NCBI RefSeq assembly: GCF_051414115.1
Contig: NZ_JBLKNZ010000001.1
Span: 868,001 to 932,000 of the forward strand
Reading direction: 5' to 3'
Source: Halovenus marina
GTDB taxonomy: Archaea > Halobacteriota > Halobacteria > Halobacteriales > Haloarculaceae
DNA: 64,000 nt
The notes beneath the pieces were generated by a model. The model saw only the letters and a program-made list of their open reading frames with translations. It had not been told where the DNA came from and searched no databases. The position numbers and the translations under genes are program-made. How positions within the stretch are numbered: position 1 is the first letter of the stretch; each line of letters starts with the position of its first letter. Below are positions 23,177 through 30,821 of this stretch, one piece after another.

Positions 23177-25954
23177 TCAGTCCGCGTCCACACGTCGTCT
23201 GAGAATCTCTGGCGCGTCCTCCAGTGCGTCGTCGAGCGCATCGGCGTTCGGACCACCACCCTGTGCGAAATCGGGCGGGCCGCCGCCGCCGCCGCCGACG
23301 CGCTCTGCGAGTTCACCGACGACGCTCCCCGCGTCGACGGGCGACCCCTCGGGGACGGCGACGACGAACTGCGCGCCGTCCAGTCCAGAGCCGAGCACGG
23401 CGATTTTCCCCTCGTCGACGATGGCGTTTGCCGTCGCGCGGAGTTCGTCCATGTCGCCGTCGAGGCGGTCGATCACCGCCGTGGTGCCGTTCACGTCGAT
23501 TTCGTTCTCGTCATCCCCGCCGCCGCTCGCTCGCGCGGTTGCGAGTTCCTCCTTGAGTTCGTCGATACGCTTGCCTCGTGCTTTCCACTCCTCGAAGAAG
23601 CGGCGAGCGGTCTCGGGCACCTCCTGTGGGTCGACGTCGAGTATCTCGCCTGCCTCGTAGAGTGCATCCTCGGTTCGCTGAGTCGCCTCGATTGCGGCGT
23701 CTCCGGCCGCGTAGGTCAGCCTGATGACGCCGTCCTGGATGCGCTCTGTGCCGAGAATCTTGATCGCGCCGACCTCGCCCGTCCGGGAGACGTGTGTGCC
23801 GCCACAGGCCTGTGAATCGTCGCCAGCGTGGATGAGTCTGATCTGCTCTCCCTGTGGGATCCCGCCCTGATAGATGTCGAAGCCGAACTGCGCCTCGGCC
23901 TCGTTGCGTTCGAGCCACTCCTGCTCGACAGGGGCGTTCTCCATGACGAGTTCGTTCGCGCGCATCTCGATTTGCTTGACCTGTTCGCGGTCGATCGATT
24001 CGTAGTGTTTGACGTCGAGACGGGCGCTGTGTTCACCCTTCTGTGCGCCTGCCTGCCGGATGTGTTCGCCGAGTACTTGCCGGGCCGCGTGACCAACGAG
24101 GTGGGTGGCAGTGTGGTGGCGCATATGTCTGCGACGCCGCGTCGCGTCGACGGTTCCGCGGACGAACTCGCCTTTTCCGGGGTCACCGTCGGTGCGGTGG
24201 ACGACCACGCCGTCGTACTCCTGTACGTCCTCGACTTCGACGGTCACGTCGTCCGTCGAGAGCGTCCCGTGGTCGGCGGGCTGACCGCCGCCCTCGGGGT
24301 AGAACATCGTCTGGTCGAGCACCACGCCGTAGCCCTCCTCGCGCTCGCGCACGTCGAGTACCATCGCCTCGAACTCCAGTCGGTCCTGGCTCTCGTAGTA
24401 CAGCTTGTCCGTTTCTGGGAGCTCCTCGAACTGTTCGACGTCGACGCTGTCAGCGTCTTCCTCCTCGTCGGATTCGCCCTCGTGGCGCTGTGCGACGAGC
24501 GCGTAGAAATCATCGGGCACGTCGACGGAGACACCGTGTTCGGCCGCAATCTCTTCGACCATGTCCGGCTGAATGCCGTGTGAGTCGTACAGTTCGATGA
24601 GTTCGTCGGCCGGAATCGGCTCACCCTCGCTTCTGTACTCCTCGGCGAGCGCCTCGACCCGGCGGCCGCCGCGTTCGAGTGTCTCGCGGTACGCCTCTAC
24701 CTCCGTCCGCACCACGTCGCGGATAGTATCGCGGTTCTCGTAGCCGAGGCGCTCTGCCTGCATGTCGACCAGTTCGTCGAGCGGCGCGTCGACGCCGACG
24801 CCGTCGGCGAGTCGCTTCGTCCGGCGCAGCACCATCCGCGCCAGATAGCCGGTGCCGACGTTCGAGGGAACGATGCCGTCACCGAGCATGTACGCGAGCG
24901 TCCGCGAGTGGTCGGCAATAGCGTAGATGTCTTCGAGCGGCTCGACCAGATCGCGCAACTGGTCGACGTCGACGTCTAGCTGTGCGGCGATATCGCCGCG
25001 GGCGGCCTCCACGTCGTCGACGTCGTCGATGTCGAGGTTGCCCGAGAGGCGTGCCGCGTCGTGGATGATCGCCTGCTCCTCCTCGGTGTAGTCGATTCCG
25101 GCGTTGTCCTTGAGGAAGTCGAGCATCTCCGGGTAGATCGCCTCGTAGATTGTGGGGGTGCCCTGACTCATCCACGTCCAGCGTTCGAGACCGTAGCCGG
25201 TGTCTATCACCCGCCGGTCCATCCGGCTGTAGGTGTTCCCGTCTTTCATCTCGAACTCGCCGTCGGGGTCCTGCTCGAACTGCATGAAGACGAGCGTCGC
25301 GAGCTCGAGGCCCCGATAGATAACCTCGAAGGCCGGTCCGGCGTTGCCGCCGCCGACCCACGGGTCCTCGATGAGCGTCAGTTCGTCGATGTCTGCGCCG
25401 ACCTCCTCCAGCAGTTCCACGCAGTACCGCACGCAGTCGTCCTTCCAGTAAACCTCGCCCTCGTAGGCGTAGCCGCTCCCCTCCTCGGCGTTGAACGCGT
25501 GATGGCCCATCATCTCGAATGCCATCGTGTGTCGCCCGGTCTTGCCGACGTTGTCGATGTCCTGCATCCGAATGCAGGGCTGACTGACCGCGAGCGGGTT
25601 GGCGGGCGGTGGCGACTGCCCGCTCGTCACGTGGGGCTGAAAGTCATAAATCGAGGCCTGCGTCAGAAGAACGTCGTCGCGCCAGCGGTTCGCCGCGACC
25701 GGGTAGGGGTCGATTCGCGCGTGGCCGTGCTCCTCGAAAAAGGAGAGAAACGTCTCGCGCATCTCCGCGAGCGTCATCTCCGTGTCGAAGCCGGGGTCGT
25801 CGATGAAGTCGTAGGACGCACAGGGTGGCTCCCCGCAGGTTGCTCTGGACTCGTCGCGCGTCCAGAAGTGGTCCCCACACTCGGTGCAGGTGAGCCGATG
25901 GAAGCCGTTGTCGGCGAAGTAATCGAGGTCGTACTCCTCGGCGAGGTCACTCAT
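23177..25954 (-). CDS. alaS: Alanyl-tRNA synthetase, archaeal type
   Basis: The 925-residue enzyme charges tRNA-Ala. The N-terminus has the archaeal extra zinc region (LTCTECGDHFW, then two more Cys). The class II core has FLSFFEEHGHARIDPYPV, RWRDDVLLTQASIYDF, QPCIRMQDIDNVGKTGRH and the motif-2 to motif-3 stretch ending DTGYGLERW. The editing domain has HHTATHLVGHAAR (HxxxH) and CGGTHVSRTGEVG. The C-Ala domain ends in a Gly-rich GGGGGGPPDFAQGGG. It is a typical essential gene with nothing unusual beyond acidic residues. Confidence 0.97.
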   Translation of the reverse strand: MSDLAEEYDLDYFADNGFHRLTCTECGDHFWTRDESRATCGEPPCASYDFIDDPGFDTEMTLAEMRETFLSFFEEHGHARIDPYPVAANRWRDDVLLTQASIYDFQPHVTSGQSPPPANPLAVSQPCIRMQDIDNVGKTGRHTMAFEMMGHHAFNAEEGSGYAYEGEVYWKDDCVRYCVELLEEVGADIDELTLIEDPWVGGGNAGPAFEVIYRGLELATLVFMQFEQDPDGEFEMKDGNTYSRMDRRVIDTGYGLERWTWMSQGTPTIYEAIYPEMLDFLKDNAGIDYTEEEQAIIHDAARLSGNLDIDDVDDVEAARGDIAAQLDVDVDQLRDLVEPLEDIYAIADHSRTLAYMLGDGIVPSNVGTGYLARMVLRRTKRLADGVGVDAPLDELVDMQAERLGYENRDTIRDVVRTEVEAYRETLERGGRRVEALAEEYRSEGEPIPADELIELYDSHGIQPDMVEEIAAEHGVSVDVPDDFYALVAQRHEGESDEEEDADSVDVEQFEELPETDKLYYESQDRLEFEAMVLDVREREEGYGVVLDQTMFYPEGGGQPADHGTLSTDDVTVEVEDVQEYDGVVVHRTDGDPGKGEFVRGTVDATRRRRHMRHHTATHLVGHAARQVLGEHIRQAGAQKGEHSARLDVKHYESIDREQVKQIEMRANELVMENAPVEQEWLERNEAEAQFGFDIYQGGIPQGEQIRLIHAGDDSQACGGTHVSRTGEVGAIKILGTERIQDGVIRLTYAAGDAAIEATQRTEDALYEAGEILDVDPQEVPETARRFFEEWKARGKRIDELKEELATARASGGGDDENEIDVNGTTAVIDRLDGDMDELRATANAIVDEGKIAVLGSGLDGAQFVVAVPEGSPVDAGSVVGELAERVGGGGGGPPDFAQGGGPNADALDDALEDAPEILRRRVDAD

Positions 25955-26028
25955 TGCCAGTACAGTGGTCCATCCCAGCGTAAAACAATTCCGGAGCTAG
26001 TCGCACGACGAACAGTCATCCGACCGTC

Positions 26029-26085
26029 TGATGCCGTCGGCTGTACCGACGAACTGTGTGATGCCGTTGCTGTCCCGACGAACTG
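26029..26085. repeat. Imperfect tandem duplication of about 29 bp upstream of hicBA
   Basis: Two near-identical units, 26029-26056 and 26059-26085, both start TGATGCCGT and end CCGACGAACTG, with a few substitutions and a one-base length difference between them. They lie 50-110 bp before the hicB-like start, in the promoter region. Tandem operators for the antitoxin are one possibility; a chance local duplication is another. Confidence 0.6.
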
Positions 26086-26108
26086 CTCACGCGGGTTCCT
26101 CCGAAGCA

Positions 26109-26116
26109 TTTTGTAT
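26109..26116 (+). promoter_or_regulatory. TATA-like box for hicBA
   Basis: TTTTGTAT is centred about 25 bp before the second in-frame ATG (26138), favouring that start over ATG 26132. Confidence 0.4.
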
Positions 26117-26137
26117 CTTGACGCGCTACTGATGAGT

Positions 26138-26413
26138 ATGGCCCGATCCGATCCGGGGGAGGCAGATACTCCGGAGCGAGAAATTCGCTTGCTGAAGAAT
26201 CCGGATGGGCAGTGGACGGCTCGTGATCTTCGTCTCGGCGTCACTGCACAAGGAGCGAGTCGGGATGTCGCACTCGACAATCTCGACGCTGTTGTCGAGG
26301 CAGTGAACGGTGAGGGCGGTCGGACACCAACTGACGACGAAATTCGTGATCTTGGCGTTGATCCTGCGGTTGCCCGGTCACAGGACGACGATCTTCCCGA
26401 TATTCTGGGGTAG
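26138..26413 (+). CDS. hicB: HicB-like antitoxin
   Basis: The 91-residue protein has a short beta-beta-alpha core: EIRLLKNPDGQWTARDLRLGVTAQG, then DVALDNLDAVVEAVNGEGG, then an acidic tail. The pattern (strand, W.A.D...GV...G.S...AL.NL.EAV) matches partial RNase-H-like HicB antitoxins. It sits directly before a HicA-like mRNA interferase gene and neutralises it in this model. Length is typical of short archaeal members. A longer version from ATG 26132 adds two residues. The order antitoxin-toxin is the reverse of classical hicAB. Confidence 0.75.
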   Translation: MARSDPGEADTPEREIRLLKNPDGQWTARDLRLGVTAQGASRDVALDNLDAVVEAVNGEGGRTPTDDEIRDLGVDPAVARSQDDDLPDILG

Positions 26414-26415
26414 TG

Positions 26416-26673
26416 ATGGTGACGAAGGATTTCTCCGGTGAAGATGTGTACAACGTGCTGGTCAACGTCGGCGGCTTTCAGCACGTCCGGACTACCGGTG
26501 ACCATCTCATTTTACGGTGGAATCCACCAGAAAGTCACGAGCAGACAGACACCCATATTGTGACCGTCCCGGCTCACGATTCGATCAGTATCGGGACCCT
26601 CCACGATATCGCCAAGGATGCAGGTGCAGACGATTTCGAGACGTTTTGCGAGTGGATCGACCAACACCGTTGA
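26416..26673 (+). CDS. hicA: HicA-like mRNA interferase toxin
   Basis: The 85-residue protein has the double-stranded-RNA-binding-like HicA fold: FSGEDVYNVLVNVGGFQHVRTTGDHLILRW, then VTVPAHDSISIGTLHDIAKDAGADDFETF, given here in short motifs. GDHLILRW carries the catalytic-type His (HicA usually has GSHH), and VPAHDSISIGTLHDI matches VPxHxxxxxGTLRxI. ATG 26416 lies 3 bp after the hicB stop; a GTG at 26413 overlaps that stop. HicA proteins cleave mRNA when free of HicB. Confidence 0.78.
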   Translation: MVTKDFSGEDVYNVLVNVGGFQHVRTTGDHLILRWNPPESHEQTDTHIVTVPAHDSISIGTLHDIAKDAGADDFETFCEWIDQHR

Positions 26674-26678
26674 GTCCT

Positions 26679-26698
26679 CCCCGCACTAACACACGGGG
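26679..26698 (+). terminator. Possible hairpin after hicA
   Basis: CCCCG (26679-26683) can pair with CGGGG (26694-26698) over a 10-base loop, 5 bp past the hicA stop and before a GTTTG. A short stem; archaeal termination often depends on T-runs rather than stems, so this is weak. Confidence 0.25.
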
Positions 26699-26779
26699 GT
26701 TTGTGCCTGTTCATCCTCTGGTACAGACTGTTTACGGATCATTCGAGGCGAACGCCGTGTTCGTCAGAGTCGGTGGATG

Positions 26780-27760
26780 TCACCCACCGGTCTCGTCCAG
26801 CGCGAGCGACGCGAGCAGGGCTTCGAGCTGAATCCGCTCGTTTGCCCCCTCGGTGATGCGGTAGTCCGCCTCACCGATCCGGTCGAGGACGCGCACGGCC
26901 GCCTCGTCCTCCAGGTCGTACTCCCAGACTGAGCGGTGAAGCTGGTCGATGATGTCGCCGCCAGCGATCCCTTCGTCGGTCAGGAGTCGGTCGAGTTGCG
27001 AGCGCGCGGCGGTGAAATCGCCATCGAGCGCTCCCATGACCATCTCCTTGATCTCTTCCGGGCGGGCGGTGCTCGTTATCTCGAAGACGGCCTCCTCGTC
27101 GACGATATCGCCGGTGACGGCCGCGGCCTGGAGGCCGTTTATCGCCGCGCGCATGTCCCCGCTCGCGACGTAGACGAGCGCCTCGACGCCGTCGTCGGTC
27201 ACCTCGATTCCTTCTGCCGCTGCGATTTTTCTGACCTGTGCCGAGATGGCCTCGTCCGGGAGCGGCGAGAACCGAAAGACCGCACAGCGTGACTGGATCG
27301 GGTCGATGATCTGCGAGGAGTAGTTACACGAGAGGATGAAGCGAACGTTGTTCGAGAACTGCTCCATCGTCCGGCGAAGCGCTGACTGGGCGTCTGACGT
27401 GAGCGCGTCAGCCTCGTCGAGGAATATTATTCGATGGTCGACGCCGCCAAATGAAGTCCGCGCGAAGCTTTTGATCCGGTCGCGAACCACATCGATGCCG
27501 CGCTCGTCCGAGGCGTTGAGTTCGAGGAAATGTTCCTCCCAGCCCTCGCCGTAGAGTTCGCGTGCGATGGCGACCGCACTCGTGGTCTTGCCGATGCCTG
27601 CGGGTCCGGAAAACAGCATGTGCGGCAGGTCGTTGCGCTCGACGTAGCTTTGCAGCCGCTCGGTGATCGTCTCCTGTCCGAGCACTTCGTCGAGCGTCTG
27701 CGGGCGATACTTTTCGAGCCAGATCTCCTCGCGCCCGCCAGCGGTGTCGGCCTCGCTCAT
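26780..27760 (-). CDS. rfcS: Replication factor C small subunit
   Basis: The 326-residue AAA+ clamp-loader subunit opens the PCNA ring during replication. It has EKYRPQTLDEVLGQE at the start, Walker A GPAGIGKTT (about 52-60), Walker B IIFLDEADAL, sensor 1 FILSCNYSSQI and the arginine-finger SRC motif QSRCAVFRFSPL. Length is normal and uninterrupted, so no intein. It is divergent from a SAMP2-like gene 100 bp away, an arrangement I recall from Haloferax volcanii. Confidence 0.96.
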   Translation of the reverse strand: MSEADTAGGREEIWLEKYRPQTLDEVLGQETITERLQSYVERNDLPHMLFSGPAGIGKTTSAVAIARELYGEGWEEHFLELNASDERGIDVVRDRIKSFARTSFGGVDHRIIFLDEADALTSDAQSALRRTMEQFSNNVRFILSCNYSSQIIDPIQSRCAVFRFSPLPDEAISAQVRKIAAAEGIEVTDDGVEALVYVASGDMRAAINGLQAAAVTGDIVDEEAVFEITSTARPEEIKEMVMGALDGDFTAARSQLDRLLTDEGIAGGDIIDQLHRSVWEYDLEDEAAVRVLDRIGEADYRITEGANERIQLEALLASLALDETGG

Positions 27761-27860
27761 AGGTACTGGAAGGCAGCCGTGGCTGATAAACAGTTCCCAT
27801 CGCTGCGAGCATGCGACGGAAAAGCGACATTCTCAAGCCTCCGGCCCGACACGTTCGACC

Positions 27861-28067
27861 ATGAGCGTCACTGTCGAGGTCGTCAACGAGGGGATCGAGG
27901 AGGTCGAAACTGACGACGGGGCGACGTTCGGGGACTTGCTCGACCCATTCGACGTGAGCGAACAGGAGATCATCGTTCTTGTCGACGGGCTTCCGGCCGC
28001 CCTCGATGCCGAGATGCCCGACGACGTGGACCAGGTTCGTGTCGTCCCCGCCACGCCGGGCGGCTGA
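27861..28067 (+). CDS. samp2: Small archaeal modifier protein, SAMP2-like ubiquitin-fold
   Basis: The 68-residue beta-grasp protein begins MSVTVEVV, has EIIVLVDGLP in the centre and ends in Gly-Gly. Length, start (xVTVEVV), the VLVDGxP strand and the diglycine tail match SAMP2 of Haloferax. SAMPs are activated by an E1-like UbaA, conjugated to target lysines and also donate sulphur for tRNA thiolation. The neighbouring rfcS supports orthology with the H. volcanii locus (recalled context). The penultimate TPGG ending should be functional. Start is ATG 27861. Confidence 0.85.
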   Translation: MSVTVEVVNEGIEEVETDDGATFGDLLDPFDVSEQEIIVLVDGLPAALDAEMPDDVDQVRVVPATPGG

Positions 28068-28073
28068 CACGGA

Positions 28074-28463
28074 ATGGTCGCGTGCAGCGACGTCGAGGTT
28101 CGAGAGGCGCGTGCCGACGAACACCCCGACGTTCGGAACGTCATCGATGGGGCGATGCTCCAGGTCGGCGTCGAGAACCTGCCAGCGACGATCGACGCGG
28201 GAGACGTACTGGTTGCGGTCGACGGGACACGGATTGTCGGCGCGCTTGTGCTCGACGGGCGACGAATCGCCGCAGTAGCTGTCAGACGTCGCAGACGCGG
28301 TCAGGGGATCGGGTCTGCGCTTGTTGCGGCCGCGAAGAACCGGCGATGCCAGCTTTCCGTCTCGTTCGACGCCGACCGCCGTCCGTTCTGGACACAGTGT
28401 GGGTTCGAGGTCACCGGCACGTTCGATTCCTCTCGATTCGTCGCTCGCTGGCGCGGTCGCTGA
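28074..28463 (+). CDS. GNAT-family N-acetyltransferase
   Basis: The 129-residue protein has a compact GNAT fold: VEVREARADEHPDVRNVID, DVLVAVDGTRIVGALVL, IAAVAVRRRRRGQGIGSALV with the acetyl-CoA pyrophosphate loop RRRGQGIG, and the closing FWTQCGFEVTGTF. It should transfer an acetyl group to an amine; the substrate is unknown. It starts 6 bp after the SAMP2-like stop, so the two are probably co-transcribed. That link to a modifier of lysines is suggestive only. Confidence 0.88.
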   Translation: MVACSDVEVREARADEHPDVRNVIDGAMLQVGVENLPATIDAGDVLVAVDGTRIVGALVLDGRRIAAVAVRRRRRGQGIGSALVAAAKNRRCQLSVSFDADRRPFWTQCGFEVTGTFDSSRFVARWRGR

Positions 28464-28523
28464 CCCGGTTCGATAGTGGTGGAACGGCGACCGTTAGGTA
28501 CAGTTGAGACTGTCTCCGTTCCG

Positions 28524-28549
28524 CACCCCATCCCCCCGAGAACGGGGTG
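28524..28549. terminator. GC-rich hairpin between convergent genes
   Basis: Between the GNAT gene (plus) and the zinc-finger gene (minus), CCCCG (28534-28538) and CGGGG (28543-28547) form a stem around AGAA. Alternatively CACCCC (28524-28529) pairs with GGGGTG (28544-28549). Position between convergent stops suits a bidirectional terminator; experimental support is absent. Confidence 0.3.
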
Positions 28550-28586
28550 TCGTGATCCAGCCAGAGTGGGGTCCGCGGAGTCCGTG

Positions 28587-28736
28587 CTAATCCCCGTGGG
28601 CGCGCTCCTTTGTGACTTCTGCGATTCCCGCGTTGGCCGAGCAGCTCGGGCAAGCCCGAACGCGGCCGTGGTCGTCCCCGAAGACGCGGGCGAACCGATC
28701 CGACACGTGCGCGCCGCAGTGGTTACAGCTTGGCAT
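28587..28736 (-). CDS. Small zinc-finger protein (DUF7563-like)
   Basis: The 49-residue protein starts at ATG 28736 and carries MPSCNHCGAHVSDRFARVFGD-type sequence: CNHCG near the start, then ACPSCSAN. Two CxxC pairs separated by about 25 residues, with VSDxFxRVFGDDxGxVxACP, form a common haloarchaeal micro-zinc-finger. Functional role is unknown. Upstream in-frame codons to 28781 look like leader sequence. Confidence 0.72.
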   Translation of the reverse strand: MPSCNHCGAHVSDRFARVFGDDHGRVRACPSCSANAGIAEVTKERAHGD

Positions 28737-28845
28737 CGTAATTCGGCCGGCAGTGTGGTGCCGACATATGATCATCGGCACCCCATCCCAATAGAGCCAC
28801 TACCTAACAGCGTTGGTATCGATGACCGGCACCCGCGATGGTCGG

Positions 28846-29613
28846 CTACGGACTGCGCGAAGCAGCTATCCGTCTGGCGATTAGCCCCGCCTGCGCGCCA
28901 GCGGTGAAGCCAGCGTCGACGTTCACCACGGAGATCGCGGTGCAGGACTGCAGCATCCCCAGCAGTGCGGCCTCGCCCGCTCCGCCATGACCGTATCCGG
29001 TCGAGACTGGCAGACCGATCACCGGCACGTCGACGAGTCCAGCGACGACTGTCGGGAGCGCGCCTTCTCGTCCGGCCGCGACGATCAGCACGTCCATCTC
29101 ACGGAGCGAATCGAGTTGGTCCGTGACGCGTGACAGCGAGGCTACGCCGACGTCTTCGAACGTCTCGATATCGACACCCATCTCCTGAGCGATGACGCTC
29201 GCTTCGCCTGCGGGGATAGCATCCGAGGTGCCACCTGTGACGACGCCGACCGTCGCAGCAAGATCCGGCATCTCGAACGCCGCTGTCCGTGCCACGAGCA
29301 CCTGCGACCGGCCGTGGTCCTCGATGTTCGCGTCGGAAAACTGCTCTGTGAGATGCTCGCGGACAGCGGCGCGCTGCTCGTCGTCGAGTCGCGTGAGGAT
29401 GGCGCGTCCGGTCGTCTGCATGCTCGTCGCCGCCAGGTCTACCAGTTCGGCCGTCGTTTTGCCGGTTCCGAGCACCGCCTCAGGGACGCCGCTGCGTTGC
29501 TCTCTGGTTGCATCGAATCGCCCGGCGTCGGTCGTGGCGTAGCCACGGAGTCGCGTCTCGGCTTCCTCCGGACTCAGATCGCCGTTCGCGACTGCCTCGA
29601 GGATGTCGCGCAT
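28846..29613 (-). CDS. larB: LarB-like PurE-domain protein (nickel-pincer nucleotide biosynthesis)
   Basis: The 255-residue protein has N-terminal ILEAVANGDLSPEEAETRLRGY and a C-terminal PurE-like domain with VGVVTGGTSDAIPAGEA, VIVAAGREGALPTVVAGLVDVPVIGLPVSTGYGHGGAGEAALLGML in short blocks, and VVNVDAGFTAG. This is the LarB family. In bacteria LarB carboxylates and hydrolyses nicotinic acid adenine dinucleotide to start making the nickel-pincer cofactor, with LarC and LarE. Neither partner is adjacent here. Start is ATG 29613. The gene is divergent from the mini-histone gene. Confidence 0.9.
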   Translation of the reverse strand: MRDILEAVANGDLSPEEAETRLRGYATTDAGRFDATREQRSGVPEAVLGTGKTTAELVDLAATSMQTTGRAILTRLDDEQRAAVREHLTEQFSDANIEDHGRSQVLVARTAAFEMPDLAATVGVVTGGTSDAIPAGEASVIAQEMGVDIETFEDVGVASLSRVTDQLDSLREMDVLIVAAGREGALPTVVAGLVDVPVIGLPVSTGYGHGGAGEAALLGMLQSCTAISVVNVDAGFTAGAQAGLIARRIAASRSP

Positions 29614-29768
29614 GGGCTGAACGACGCCGCCGCGACACTCCTACCTGTCGGTCTCGTGCTTGAATCCTGCCTGCGCAGCACTCAGACCACTGCGAACGTC
29701 CCTCGAATCGTCACTTACCACCCTCAAACTACCGAGAACGCCCGCGACACGGGTCAAAACGGGAAAGC

Positions 29769-29774
29769 TTATAA
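29769..29774 (+). promoter_or_regulatory. TATA box for the mini-histone-like gene
   Basis: TTATAA is centred about 29 bp before ATG 29801 and preceded by a purine-rich GGGAAAGC that could serve as BRE. Confidence 0.55.
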
Positions 29775-29800
29775 CTTCCCCTCGAAAAACCAACGGCTGT

Positions 29801-29968
29801 ATGGCAGACCTAATCGTCAAAGCCGCTGTGAAGGAAGAGCTCGATGATATGAACGTTGCGTCCGACTTCTACGCCGCCCTCGACGACGAAGTCGAAGAGT
29901 TGCTCGAAGACGCGGCCCGACGGGCCGAAGCGAACGACCGGAAGACCGTCCAGCCGCGCGACCTGTAA
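29801..29968 (+). CDS. Very small histone-fold-like protein (DUF1931-related)
   Basis: This 55-residue protein reads as two helices with a basic patch: DLIVKAAVKEELDD, DFYAALDDEVEELLEDAARRAEAN and the ending DRKTVQPRDL. The RKTVQPRDL ending and preceding amphipathic helix match the end of a histone fold (as in RKTIxxxDI of histones and DUF1931). A complete histone fold needs about 65 residues, so this is a minimal or partial fold. DNA binding is plausible, not shown. A TATA box sits at the right distance. Confidence 0.8.
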   Translation: MADLIVKAAVKEELDDMNVASDFYAALDDEVEELLEDAARRAEANDRKTVQPRDL

Positions 29969-30050
29969 GCCGGTCTTACTGCGGTCTTTTTCCGTTACTC
30001 ATACTCCGATAGCCGCTCGTCTCTCACTCGCGGTAGCTGTTGCGGATCTC

Positions 30051-30749
30051 TCAACACTCACGGACGCGGACGCCGTCTGCGGCTCCGACGTGTATCTCGT
30101 CGGCCATCTCGACGAACAGGCCGTGTGCGAGTACGCCCGGAAGCGCGTCGATTGTCGCCCCCAGATCCGCAGGTGTCTCGACGACTCCGAAGTCGCAGTC
30201 GACGACGAGATTGCCGTTGTCGGTCACGACTGGGCCGCTCTTTCGCTCGGCGTCGCGAAGCACTGGGTCGCCGCCGAGTTCACGGAGGCTCCGGGTGACC
30301 GGCCGCCTGGCGTCGGGCAACACCTCGACTGGGACGGGGTGGTCGAGTTCCGCGGATTCCTTGCGCTGGTCGACCACGACGAGCAGGCGGTCCGCCGCGC
30401 CGTCGACGAGCTTCTCGCGTGCGTGGGCCGCGCCGCCGCCCTTGACGAGCGCCGCCCCTGACACCTGATCCGCTCCATCGATGGCGATATCGGGCGTGGC
30501 CTCGTCGAGCGTCGTCAACGGAATGCTGTGCTCCGCGGCGAGTTCGCGCGCCTGATACGAGGTCGGGATCCCTTCGATGTCGAGGCCGCTGTCGACGCGC
30601 TGGCCCAGTTCGCGAATCGCGTGGGCCGCGGTACTCCCCGACCCCAGTCCGACGACCATCCCGTCGCTGACGGCCTCGACGGCGCTTTCGGCCGCGCGGC
30701 GCTTCTGCGCTCGCACCGCATCCTCTGTGTTCGTCCGATCCTCGGTCAT
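30051..30749 (-). CDS. rpiA: Ribose-5-phosphate isomerase A
   Basis: The 232-residue cytosolic enzyme interconverts ribose-5-phosphate and ribulose-5-phosphate. Diagnostic motifs are GLGSGSTAAHAI near residue 35, DEATPDIAIDGADQV and KGGGAAHAREKLV, with a late DNGNLVVDCDFG. These cover the phosphate loop and the catalytic Asp and Lys/Glu region. Start ATG 30749 (MTEDRTNTED) gives an acidic, haloarchaeal-looking N-terminus; 13 in-frame upstream codons are basic and unlikely. It is followed on the same strand by nothing within 80 bp and preceded by the Usp gene. Confidence 0.94.
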   Translation of the reverse strand: MTEDRTNTEDAVRAQKRRAAESAVEAVSDGMVVGLGSGSTAAHAIRELGQRVDSGLDIEGIPTSYQARELAAEHSIPLTTLDEATPDIAIDGADQVSGAALVKGGGAAHAREKLVDGAADRLLVVVDQRKESAELDHPVPVEVLPDARRPVTRSLRELGGDPVLRDAERKSGPVVTDNGNLVVDCDFGVVETPADLGATIDALPGVLAHGLFVEMADEIHVGAADGVRVREC

Positions 30750-30821
30750 AAGTGGGTGCTGTCGGCCACGACGCAAAAGCGTTCCCACCCTTGTTGGTCG
30801 CTGTGTTCGGCAAGCGCGGGG

